Positions 25,896 to 33,634 of a DNA stretch of 64,000 bases are shown one piece after another. A program made the position numbers and the translations under genes. Source of the DNA: an uncultured Phycicoccus sp. Its GTDB lineage: Bacteria; Actinomycetota; Actinomycetes; Actinomycetales; Dermatophilaceae. Location of the stretch: the NCBI RefSeq assembly GCF_947495705.1, contig NZ_CANLZR010000008.1:62001-126000 (forward strand), read 5' to 3'. Numbering within the stretch: position 1 is the first letter of the stretch; each line of letters opens with the position of its first letter. The notes beneath the pieces were generated by a model. The model saw nothing but the letters and a program-made list of their open reading frames with translations, did no database searches and was not told the DNA's origin.

Positions 25896-27617
25896 CTAGG
25901 CGTCCGGACCCAGCAGGCTCCACCCATCGGCCTCGAACGCGCCGGGTCCCTTCTCGCCGTCGAGCACGACACCGGCCCCGGAGGTGGCCTTCACCCCGTC
26001 GACGACGACACCCCGGCCCAGGTACAGCCCGTCGGTCGTCATCCGCCAGCGGACGAGCAGGTCGCCGGCCGGGAGCTCCGCGCGGACCTGGGTCCAACGG
26101 CGCTGGAAGGTGCCCGAGACGGTGCCGTCGGACTCGACGGTCTCGCCCCGGTCCCGCACCGAGAACGGCTGCGCCGTCCACGTGGACCCGCCGTCGGTCG
26201 AGGTCTCGAGGGTCAGGACGTCGCTCGCCTCGGTGTCGAGGAGGAGGTCGAAGCCGAGCCGCGCCCCGCCCTCGGGCACCTCGGCCGGGGCCGTGAGGGT
26301 GGCGGTCGTCGCGTTCACGCCACCGGCGTACCAGGCGGAGTCACCGTGCTTCGGGGTGATCGGCATCGCTGCCGCGAGGCCGTGGGCCCAGTCGCGGCGT
26401 GCCGGGTTGTTGCTGCCCCAGCTGCGCGAGGGGTGGACCCGGTTGGTCAGCAGGATCGCGAACGAGCGGCTGTCGAAGTCGATGACGATCGAGGTCCCGG
26501 TGTACCCGGTGTGTCCTGCGGTCCGCGGCCCCGACAGCGCGTCCATGTACCAGCGCTGGTCCAGCTCGAAGCCGAGGCCGTGCGCGTCACCGGGGAACGC
26601 CTCGGTGAAGTTCGTGATGAGCAGCTCGACGCTGCGCCGGTCGAGGATCCGCTGCCCGTCGTAGGCGCCGCCGTTGAGCAGGGCCTGGGCGAGGATCGCG
26701 AGGTCGTCGGCGGTCGAGAAGACGCCGGCGTGCCCGGCGACCCCGCCGAGCGACCAGGCGTTCTCGTCGTGCACCTCGCCCCGGACGAGCCCGCGCGGCG
26801 GCGTGGACTGGTACTCGGTGGCGGCCGTGCGCTCCCGGTCCTCGGGGTTGTAGCCGGTGTCGGCCATCCCGAGCGGGGCCGCGATCTCGGCGTGCACCAC
26901 CTCGTCGAGGCCCTTGCCGGTGAGCCGCTCGACCAGGACACCGAGGGTGATGAGGTTGAGGTCGCTGTAGAGGTACGCGGAGCCGGGCGCGTTGCGCAGG
27001 GGCTGGTCCATGACGGCCTGGATCCGGGACGCCTCGTCGGGGTAGCGGCTGTACAACGGCAGCCAGGAGGTGAACCCCGACGTGTGCGTGAGCAGCATCC
27101 GGACCGTGACGGACTCCTTGCCGTTCGCCGCGAACTCCGGCAGGTACGTCGCCACCGGCGCCTCGAGGTCGACCCGCCCGTCCTCGACGAGCTGGACCGT
27201 GGCGATGGACGTGAACAGCTTGCTCACCGAGGCGAGGTCGAAGATCGTGTCCTCGCGCATCGGGACCCACTCGTCGCGGGGCAGCTCGGTGCTCGCGTCC
27301 TGCCAGCGCACCGCGTGGCCGCTGGCGTGCCGAGCGACGACCGTCCCGTCGTGGCCCATGACCCCGACGGCGCCGGAGTACATCGGGTGGCCACCCTCGG
27401 GCGCCACCTCGTACCCGGCGACGCGTTCCGCGGCCGCCTCGATCGGGGCGGGGTCGAGCCCGACGTCCCGTGGGGAGCCGTCGCGCAGCATCGTCGAGGC
27501 GGGCATGAACCCCTTCTCGGGTCGGTCGAAGTCGTGGGCCGCGGCCGGTGCGGCGCCGGCGACGCCGGACACGACGACGCCGGCCACGGCCACCGCTGCC
27601 AGGGCCCGGCGGGTCAC
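25896..27617 (-). CDS. Secreted serine beta-lactamase-fold hydrolase (AmiE/YbbE-like)
   Basis: A 573-residue exported protein. After the signal peptide (residues 1-28, ending APAAA) comes a class C beta-lactamase-type domain to about residue 420. The SxxK motif is S130-V-S-K133, the YxN motif is YSDLN, and HTGYTG stands for the KTG/HxG motif. The last 150 residues form an extra beta-rich domain (WYAGGVNATTATLTAPAEV; VLTLETSTDGGSTWTAQPF). In the Bacillus ybb operon the same family member, AmiE, removes peptides from MurNAc, letting NagZ and NamZ act. Here it sits between namZ and the regulator, which supports the same job. The start is GTG 27615-27617, overlapping the namZ stop by 4 bp. Confidence 0.85.
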   Translation of the reverse strand: MTRRALAAVAVAGVVVSGVAGAAPAAAHDFDRPEKGFMPASTMLRDGSPRDVGLDPAPIEAAAERVAGYEVAPEGGHPMYSGAVGVMGHDGTVVARHASGHAVRWQDASTELPRDEWVPMREDTIFDLASVSKLFTSIATVQLVEDGRVDLEAPVATYLPEFAANGKESVTVRMLLTHTSGFTSWLPLYSRYPDEASRIQAVMDQPLRNAPGSAYLYSDLNLITLGVLVERLTGKGLDEVVHAEIAAPLGMADTGYNPEDRERTAATEYQSTPPRGLVRGEVHDENAWSLGGVAGHAGVFSTADDLAILAQALLNGGAYDGQRILDRRSVELLITNFTEAFPGDAHGLGFELDQRWYMDALSGPRTAGHTGYTGTSIVIDFDSRSFAILLTNRVHPSRSWGSNNPARRDWAHGLAAAMPITPKHGDSAWYAGGVNATTATLTAPAEVPEGGARLGFDLLLDTEASDVLTLETSTDGGSTWTAQPFSVRDRGETVESDGTVSGTFQRRWTQVRAELPAGDLLVRWRMTTDGLYLGRGVVVDGVKATSGAGVVLDGEKGPGAFEADGWSLLGPDA

Positions 27618-28921
27618 TTCGTGGGCCCCGGGTAGATGAGGTACTGCTGCCGGGTGCGCTCGAACGCGGCGAGCTCGTCCTGCCACGCGGCGACGACGTC
27701 GTCGGCCGAGGCGCCGGCGTCGACCATCTCGCGCAGCCGCTGCGACCCGGTCAGCTTGTCGACCCAGTACGGACGCTTGGTGTCCCAGCTGTCCTTGCGC
27801 CAGGCGAAGTCCGAGTACAGGGCCTTGGCGGCCACGAGCATCTCGGCTCCGAGCCGCGGCCCGTCGACCGCCCGCGGGTCTGCGACGTGCACCTGGACGC
27901 CCCCGCAGACCTTGCCGGCGTGCTTGCTGAAGGTCGGGTTGAAGTACGCCTCCCGGACCTGCACCCCGGGGATGTCGCGGCCCGCGAGCCGCTCGGCCCA
28001 GCGGTGGTCGACGAACGGCGCCCCGACGAGCTCGAACGGCCGGGTGGTCCCCCGCCCCTCGGACAGGTTCGTGCCCTCGAACAGGCAGGTCCCGGGGTAG
28101 ACGAGCGCGGTGTCCGGGGTCGGCATGTTCGGGCTGGGCATGACCCAGGGCAGGTCGGTGCCGGCGTGGGTGACGTCGCGGCGCCAGCCTTTGACCTCGA
28201 CGACGTCCAGGCGCTGCAGGCGCGCACCCTCGTCGCCCTCGAGGAACTCGCCCTCGAAGAAGCGGGCGAGCTCACCGACGGTCATCCCGTGCGCCTGCAC
28301 GATCTCCTTCGCGCCCACCCCCGAGGTGAACGGTGTCGTCATCATCGGCCCGCGCGCGATGCCACCGACCGGGTTCGGACGGTCCAGGACGACGAAGTCG
28401 GCGCCGGCCCGGACCGCGGCCCGCATCGCCGTGTACATCGTCCAGATGTAGGTGTAGAAGCGCGCCCCGACGTCCTGGATGTCGAAGACCACGGTGTCGA
28501 CGCCCGACTCGCGGACCATCCGGGTCATCGTGTCGACGCCCGCCCCGTAGGTGTCGTAGACGGTGACCCCGGTGCGCGGGTCGGTCTGGGTCTCCTCGGC
28601 CTCCCCGGCCTGGGCCGTGCCGCGGAAGCCGTGCTCGGGCCCGAACACCGCACCGACGTCGACCGAACCCGAGGCGACCATCTCGTCGACGATGCTGTGG
28701 AGGTTCGTCAGGATGCCGGTGGGGTTGGTGACGACGCCGACCGTGCGGCCCGAGAGCACGCTCCAGCCGCCGGCGGCGGCCCGGTCGGCGCCGGGGGTGA
28801 CCGGCCGGCTGGGCATCGGGCTCGAGCCGGTGGCCCAGGCGGCCGGGGCGGCCGCGACGGCGGTGGCGGCCGCCCCGACGGCGGAGGCGGCGAAGAGCTG
28901 GCGGCGGTCCATACGGGTCAT
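27614..28921 (-). CDS. namZ: Exo-beta-N-acetylmuramidase NamZ (DUF1343)
   Basis: A 435-residue DUF1343 protein, the family shown in Bacillus subtilis (NamZ/YbbC) to release MurNAc from the non-reducing end of peptidoglycan fragments. The N-terminus has a twin-arginine motif (DRRQLFAAS) followed by a hydrophobic stretch ending AAWA, so it is probably Tat-exported. Family segments: GRTVGVVTNPTGI, VFGPEHGFRGTAQAGE, VYDTYG, VVFDIQDVGARFYTYIWTMY, LDRPNPVGG, MPSPNMPTPDTALVYPGTCLFEGTNLSEGRGTTRPFELVGAPF. It follows nagZ by 25 bp and overlaps the hydrolase gene by 4 bp. Confidence 0.92.
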   Translation of the reverse strand: MTRMDRRQLFAASAVGAAATAVAAAPAAWATGSSPMPSRPVTPGADRAAAGGWSVLSGRTVGVVTNPTGILTNLHSIVDEMVASGSVDVGAVFGPEHGFRGTAQAGEAEETQTDPRTGVTVYDTYGAGVDTMTRMVRESGVDTVVFDIQDVGARFYTYIWTMYTAMRAAVRAGADFVVLDRPNPVGGIARGPMMTTPFTSGVGAKEIVQAHGMTVGELARFFEGEFLEGDEGARLQRLDVVEVKGWRRDVTHAGTDLPWVMPSPNMPTPDTALVYPGTCLFEGTNLSEGRGTTRPFELVGAPFVDHRWAERLAGRDIPGVQVREAYFNPTFSKHAGKVCGGVQVHVADPRAVDGPRLGAEMLVAAKALYSDFAWRKDSWDTKRPYWVDKLTGSQRLREMVDAGASADDVVAAWQDELAAFERTRQQYLIYPGPTK

Positions 28922-28946
28922 CTGTGATCTCTCCTCGAGGGACGGG

Positions 28947-30758
28947 TCAGTAGCCGAGGCCGAAGCCGTAGGGGAACAGGACGGTGTTGGGGTCCCCCGC
29001 GACCGGGATGTCGACGGGCAGCGTGCCGGTGGGCGTGACCTCGCCGGCGATGACGCGCGCCACGGCCTCGATGGCCACCGGGCTGTAGCTGTAGGTGGCG
29101 AGGTAGGTGGGGGCGTCGCCGAGGTAGGCGATGTCGTAGGGGTCCCGGGTCGCGACGACGACGACGGGCACGCCGGTGTCGCGCAGGGCGGCCACGAGCT
29201 TCTGCTGGCCGGCCCGCTTGTCGGTGACCCTGGTGTCCCAGGCCTTCATCGTCGTGACGACCACCGCGTCCCGGCCCGCCGCGGCGGCCACGGCGTCGGC
29301 GATCTGGGCGTCGGTGGGCGAGGTCCCGGTCTGGCGCACCGTCGTCGTCGCGCCGTGCCGCTGGAGCCCGGCGGCGAGGGTGGCCGTCGTCGACACCCCG
29401 TAGCCGGCGACGAGGACGTCGGCCCCCGGCAGGCTCATCGGCAGGACGCCGTCGTCGTTGCGCAGCAACGTCGTCGTCCGGTCGGTGATGGCCGCCGCCG
29501 CCGCGAGGTGCTCGGGGGTCCCGACGACGTCGTCGAGGGCGTCGGGGTCGGCGAACGCCTCCTCGACGAGGCCGCGGCGCGCCTTGAGGGTGAGGACCCG
29601 GCGGACCTTGGCGTCCAGCTCGGACCGGTCGATGCGCCCGGTCTCGACGGCGTCGACGATGGCGGCGAAGGCGTCCTCGAGGGCCGGCGACATGAGCAGC
29701 TGGTCGGCACCGGCGAGCAGGGCGCGCACGGCGACCTCGGCGTCGCCGTACCGGTCGCGCACACCCTGCATCTCGAGGGAGTCGGTGATGATGACGCCCT
29801 CGAAGCCGAGCTCCTCGCGCAGGACCCCGGTGAGGATCGGGCGGCTGAGGGTGGCCGGGTCGCCGGAGTCGTCGAGCGCCGGGAAGGCCAGGTGCGCGGT
29901 CATCACCATGTCGATCCCGGCGGTGATGGCGGCCTGGAAGGGCGGCGCGTCGAGCTGCTCCCACTCCGCCCTGGAGTGCGTGATGACCGGGAACGCGACA
30001 TGGCTGTCGGTGGCGGTGTCGCCGTGCCCGGGGAAGTGCTTGGCCGAGGCCATGACCCCGCCGTAACCCTGGTACCCGGCGACCTGGGCCGCGACCATCG
30101 CGGCCGCGAGGTCGGGGTCGGACGAGAACGACCGGGTGCCGATGACCGGGTTGAGCGGGTTGACGTTGGTGTCGGCGACCGGAGCGAAGTTGGTCGTGAT
30201 GCCCATGGCCCGCAGCTCCTGGCCGGTGATGGCGGCGGCGGTGCGGGCGTCGTCGGTGCTGCGTCCGGCGCCGAGGGCCATCGACCCGGGGAACTGGGTG
30301 GCGGGCGGGCCGATCCGGGTGACGACTCCCTGCTCCTGGTCGACGCTGAGCGTCAGCGGGACACGCACCTTGGAGTCGCGGCGGCCCAGCGCCGCCTCCT
30401 GGAGGCCGTTGCTGAGCCCGGTGATCTGCTCGGGGTTCTTGACGCTGTCGGTCCACGCGAAGTAGATGACGCCGCCGAGCGCGTACTTCTGCACGATCTC
30501 GGCGGGCGTCGCGAGCCCGTAGAGCGGCACGTTGCGCGCGTCGGGGGTGCTCGCGTCGCTGCCGTAGACCTGCTGGACGAACAGCTGCCCGATCTTCTCG
30601 TGCAGGGTCATCCGGGCCATCGTCGACGTGACCCATCCGTGGACCCGCCCGTCGTCGGGCCGGCGCCCCGTGGCGGAGGCTGCGGGGGCGCTCGCGCCGG
30701 CGAAGGCCAGGGCGAGGGAGCCGGTGAGCGCGGTGCGTCGGGAGAGCGTCCAGGTCAT
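28947..30758 (-). CDS. nagZ: Exported beta-N-acetylglucosaminidase (GH3)
   Basis: A 603-residue glycoside hydrolase family 3 enzyme of the two-domain NagZ type found outside Gram-negatives. A twin-arginine signal (LSRRTALTGS) leads. The catalytic domain has the NagZ motif AKHFPGHGDTATDSH (239-253), whose Asp-x-His dyad acts as acid/base, and IITDSLEMQGV with the nucleophile Asp. The C-terminal GH3 domain follows (VLVAGYGVSTTATLAAGLQ; VVATRDPYDIAYLGDAPTYL). It removes non-reducing GlcNAc from muropeptides and chitobiose-like sugars outside the membrane. ATG 30756-30758 is behind GGAGGA. It is the first gene of the array and has its own promoter with a palindromic operator. Confidence 0.93.
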   Translation of the reverse strand: MTWTLSRRTALTGSLALAFAGASAPAASATGRRPDDGRVHGWVTSTMARMTLHEKIGQLFVQQVYGSDASTPDARNVPLYGLATPAEIVQKYALGGVIYFAWTDSVKNPEQITGLSNGLQEAALGRRDSKVRVPLTLSVDQEQGVVTRIGPPATQFPGSMALGAGRSTDDARTAAAITGQELRAMGITTNFAPVADTNVNPLNPVIGTRSFSSDPDLAAAMVAAQVAGYQGYGGVMASAKHFPGHGDTATDSHVAFPVITHSRAEWEQLDAPPFQAAITAGIDMVMTAHLAFPALDDSGDPATLSRPILTGVLREELGFEGVIITDSLEMQGVRDRYGDAEVAVRALLAGADQLLMSPALEDAFAAIVDAVETGRIDRSELDAKVRRVLTLKARRGLVEEAFADPDALDDVVGTPEHLAAAAAITDRTTTLLRNDDGVLPMSLPGADVLVAGYGVSTTATLAAGLQRHGATTTVRQTGTSPTDAQIADAVAAAAGRDAVVVTTMKAWDTRVTDKRAGQQKLVAALRDTGVPVVVVATRDPYDIAYLGDAPTYLATYSYSPVAIEAVARVIAGEVTPTGTLPVDIPVAGDPNTVLFPYGFGLGY

Positions 30759-30795
30759 GCTTCCTCCGGGTGTGACTCGTTCACAGCGTTGTGGG

Positions 30796-30833
30796 TCGGT
30801 ACGTAACTTAGTCACGTACCGACGATCCGGCAA
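30796..30833 (-). promoter_or_regulatory. nagZ promoter overlapped by a 27-bp palindromic operator
   Basis: On the minus strand TTGCCG (30828-30833) and TAAGTT (30805-30810) are spaced by 17 bp. The interval 30796-30822 is a palindrome with 13-bp arms, TCGGTACGTAACT and AGTCACGTACCGA, around a central T, with one mismatched pair. It covers the -10 and half of the spacer, where a repressor would block polymerase. The centre is AT-rich and has no tight loop, so it fits an operator better than a terminator. The array's RpiR protein is the first candidate to bind. Confidence 0.65.
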
Positions 30834-30891
30834 CGGGAAGCGACCGCGGAGTCATGGAACCCGCGCCGGGCGGAGCCCCCGGTCGACCGGC

Positions 30892-32979
30892 TCAGGAGGT
30901 GGCGGAGTCCTCGAGCAGCCGCTCGATCGCCGAGCCGAGGAAGGGCGCGAGGGAGCGGACGAACGTGTCGGTGAGGTGGTTGGTGTCGCGGTAGACGACG
31001 ACGCCCCCGACGACCGGCGCGCACGTCTCGCGCGGGCAGATCCGCGCGGTGAGGTCGATGTCGCCCACCTCGGGCCGGGTGGTGAGCACCTCGGCCATCC
31101 CGGTCCCGATCCGCCCCGTGCCCTCGCTCCGGGGGAAGGCGCACTCGGTGAACCGGCCCGCGTTACCCACGAGGCAGTCGGCCATGTTGAAGCCGGGCCT
31201 CGGGGTGTCCCGGATGATGCCGACGCCCCCGGCGTGGGCGGCGAAGCCGTCGATCGCCGTCTCGAGCCCGGCCACGAACGCCTCGGGGTCGACCTCGCCG
31301 GTGTAGCGGGCCCAGGAGAGCAGGACGAGGTCTGGCTGCTGCTCCGCGACGGCGGCCTGGGTGTTCTCGTTGAAGACGGTGCACGAGTCATAGCCCCCGG
31401 GACCCGCCTTCGGCAGCGTGTAGCCGAGCACCGGCGCGCACGACGACTTCGCGAGGACGGTGATGCGCCAGCCCTGCTCCCGGCCGATGATGTCGAGGGC
31501 GGCGCCCCACTGGGCGGCGTGCGAGTCCCCGATGACGACGATGCTCCGCGCGCCGTCGGGGTCACCGAGGGCGCACGGGACGAGGTCGGACCCGACGAGG
31601 TCGGCTTGGCAGGGGTCCCGGGGCAGCGCGGTGTGCAGGTCGTTGGCGATCTGTTCGACCGGCGGCTGGACGGGGCCCGGGTCGTCCACCGGCTCCCCGG
31701 CGGGCGAGGTCGCGGGGTCCTCGCCCAGCAGCTGGGCGCCCGTCGGCCCGCGGGCAGCCAGCACGTCGACGGGGAGCGTGCGCGTGCCGGCCTGGGTCGG
31801 CACCGGTGGCGGCCACACGAGCAGCGCGAGGACGACACCGATGACGGCGCCGACGAGCGAGAGCTGCGCCCCTCCCCACAGGGCCTGGATCCGGCGCTCC
31901 CGCGGCGGCAGGTGGGACCCCGCGATGCGGAAGGGCTCCTCGACGAAGCGGTACGAGAGCCAGGCCGGGACGACGGAGGCCGCGACCGCGGCGAGCCCGA
32001 GCGGCACCGACGGCGTGCCCTCCCCGGTCATCGCCATCACCGCGACGACGAAGGGCCAGTGCCAGAGGTAGAGGCTGTACGAGATGTCGCCGACGAACTG
32101 CATCGGCCGGGGCTGCAGGAGCAGCACCGGGCCGCGTGCCCCCGCGGCCGGCCCTGCGACGAGAATGGCGGCGGTGCCCAGGGTCGGCGCGAGGGCGGCC
32201 CACCCGGGGAACGGGGTCTCGGCCGAGATGACGAAGGAGGCGACGAGGACGACACCGAGCCCGCCCCAGCCGAGGAGCAGCGCAGCACCGCGCGGGATGC
32301 GGGGCCACCGGCGGACGCCGACGGCGACGAACCCCCCGATCGCGAGCTCCCACACGCGGGTCTCGGTGACGAAGTAGGCGCGCTCCGGGGACTCCGCGGT
32401 GAGGACCACCGACGCCCACAGGGACAGCGCCATCGCGACGGTGAGTCCGGCCAGGGCCCAGCGGCGCAGCCCGCCCCCCAGCCGGTGCCCGAGCACGGCG
32501 AGCAGGCCGAGCAGGAGGGGCCAGACGACGTAGTACTGCTCCTCCACCGACAGCGACCAGAAGTGCTGCACGGGGCTCGGCAGGCCCTCGTGGGCGAGGT
32601 AGTCGACCGACGAGCTGGCCATCCGCCAGTTGACGACGTACAGCGCGCTCGCCGCGATGTCCTTCCCGACGTCGATCCACCGGGTGACGGGCAGCAGCGC
32701 GACCGTGACGGCGGCCGCGCCGAGCAGCGCCACGACCGCCGCGGGGAGCAGCCGGCGGGCGCGGCGCGCGTAGAAGGCCGGCAGGTCGACGCGCCCGTCC
32801 CGTTCGATCTGGGAGAGCAGCACCCCCGTCATGAGGAAGCCCGAGATGACGAAGAAGACGTCGACGCCGATGAACCCTCCCGGCACGATCGCCGGGTTCG
32901 CGTGCCACAGCACGACGGTGAGCACCGCGACCGCGCGCAGGCCCTGGATGTCGGCACGGAAGCCGGCGTGCGAGCTCAT
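30892..32979 (-). CDS. OatA-like membrane O-acyltransferase (AT3 plus SGNH)
   Basis: A 695-residue protein. Residues 1-400 are an acyltransferase-3 domain of about ten helices: FRADIQGLRAVAVLTVVLWHA, GGFIGVDVFFVISGFLMTGVLL, FYARRARRLLPAA, and VQHFWSLSVEEQYYVVWPLLL. After a linker, residues 470-690 form an extracytoplasmic SGNH hydrolase-type domain: IVVIGDSHAAQWGAAL with the nucleophile Ser, and DTNHLTDTF with Asp-x-x-His. The same pairing occurs in OatA, which O-acetylates MurNAc, and in O-antigen acetylases. The target here is unknown, but a cell-wall role would suit the neighbouring muropeptide genes. It overlaps the next upstream gene by 4 bp. Confidence 0.88.
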   Translation of the reverse strand: MSSHAGFRADIQGLRAVAVLTVVLWHANPAIVPGGFIGVDVFFVISGFLMTGVLLSQIERDGRVDLPAFYARRARRLLPAAVVALLGAAAVTVALLPVTRWIDVGKDIAASALYVVNWRMASSSVDYLAHEGLPSPVQHFWSLSVEEQYYVVWPLLLGLLAVLGHRLGGGLRRWALAGLTVAMALSLWASVVLTAESPERAYFVTETRVWELAIGGFVAVGVRRWPRIPRGAALLLGWGGLGVVLVASFVISAETPFPGWAALAPTLGTAAILVAGPAAGARGPVLLLQPRPMQFVGDISYSLYLWHWPFVVAVMAMTGEGTPSVPLGLAAVAASVVPAWLSYRFVEEPFRIAGSHLPPRERRIQALWGGAQLSLVGAVIGVVLALLVWPPPVPTQAGTRTLPVDVLAARGPTGAQLLGEDPATSPAGEPVDDPGPVQPPVEQIANDLHTALPRDPCQADLVGSDLVPCALGDPDGARSIVVIGDSHAAQWGAALDIIGREQGWRITVLAKSSCAPVLGYTLPKAGPGGYDSCTVFNENTQAAVAEQQPDLVLLSWARYTGEVDPEAFVAGLETAIDGFAAHAGGVGIIRDTPRPGFNMADCLVGNAGRFTECAFPRSEGTGRIGTGMAEVLTTRPEVGDIDLTARICPRETCAPVVGGVVVYRDTNHLTDTFVRSLAPFLGSAIERLLEDSATS

Positions 32980-33458
32980 CCCCGGTCCCCTTCGGGGGAG
33001 GTGAGCCGTGACCCGACGAGGCCGGCGACGACGAGCGCGGCCGTCGCCAGCGCGAGCCAGAACAGCGAGGAGCGGTTGACCGGCTCCGTCGGCAGCGTGG
33101 AGGACGTGGTGTCCTCGACGGCGTCCGCGGTGGCGCCGCGAGCCAGCAGGTACGCCGCGGTGTCGACGGTGTCCTGCGCGCGGGCGGGGTCGACGTCGCG
33201 TGCCCCCACCCGCACCTCGGCGCCGGAGCGCGTCACCGTGAGGGCGGGCAGGGCCGAGGCCGGCTCCGCGGCGAGCGCCTCGGCCACCTCACCGGCGAAG
33301 CCCGCCGCGGTGGCGCGGGCCTCCACCTGGCCGGCGGCGCCGGCGTCGACCGCCGTCACGGTGGCGGTGGCCACGTAGGCGGCCTCCCGGGTCAACAGGA
33401 GGACGCCTCCCACCACGAGCACGGCGAGCAGCACGAGCACGCGCGCCCCACGCCGCAT
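32976..33458 (-). CDS. Hypothetical membrane protein, polysaccharide-export-like topology
   Basis: A 160-residue protein with an N-terminal helix (VLVLLAVLVVGGVLLLT, 7-23), about 100 extracytoplasmic residues and a second helix (LFWLALATAALVVAGLVG, about 131-148). The outside part (YVATATVTAVDAGAAGQVEARATAAGFAGEVAEAL) has the look of a Wzz/chain-length regulator or polysaccharide co-polymerase but is too short to assign. It is coupled by a 4-bp overlap to the acyltransferase gene, so the two products probably act together on a surface polymer. Confidence 0.65.
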   Translation of the reverse strand: MRRGARVLVLLAVLVVGGVLLLTREAAYVATATVTAVDAGAAGQVEARATAAGFAGEVAEALAAEPASALPALTVTRSGAEVRVGARDVDPARAQDTVDTAAYLLARGATADAVEDTTSSTLPTEPVNRSSLFWLALATAALVVAGLVGSRLTSPEGDRG

Positions 33459-33634
33459 CCGCCTACCCGCTTTCCCGTGCTCCGACCTGCCGCAGACAGG
33501 CTACGTGCTCGGGTCCCGCCGTCGAACCCGGGCGGGACCACCACCGTGCCGCTCGTCGCACGGCACGGCTCGCCCGCCGGACGGGCGGGCCGCACCCCTG
33601 GCCGCGCTCCGGCCACCCACGCCACGATGGGGCC

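Noticed and set aside
30796-30822. Terminator of the OatA-like gene
   Set aside because: The palindrome has an AT-rich centre without room for a stable loop, no U-tract, lies 70 bp after the stop and overlaps promoter hexamers.
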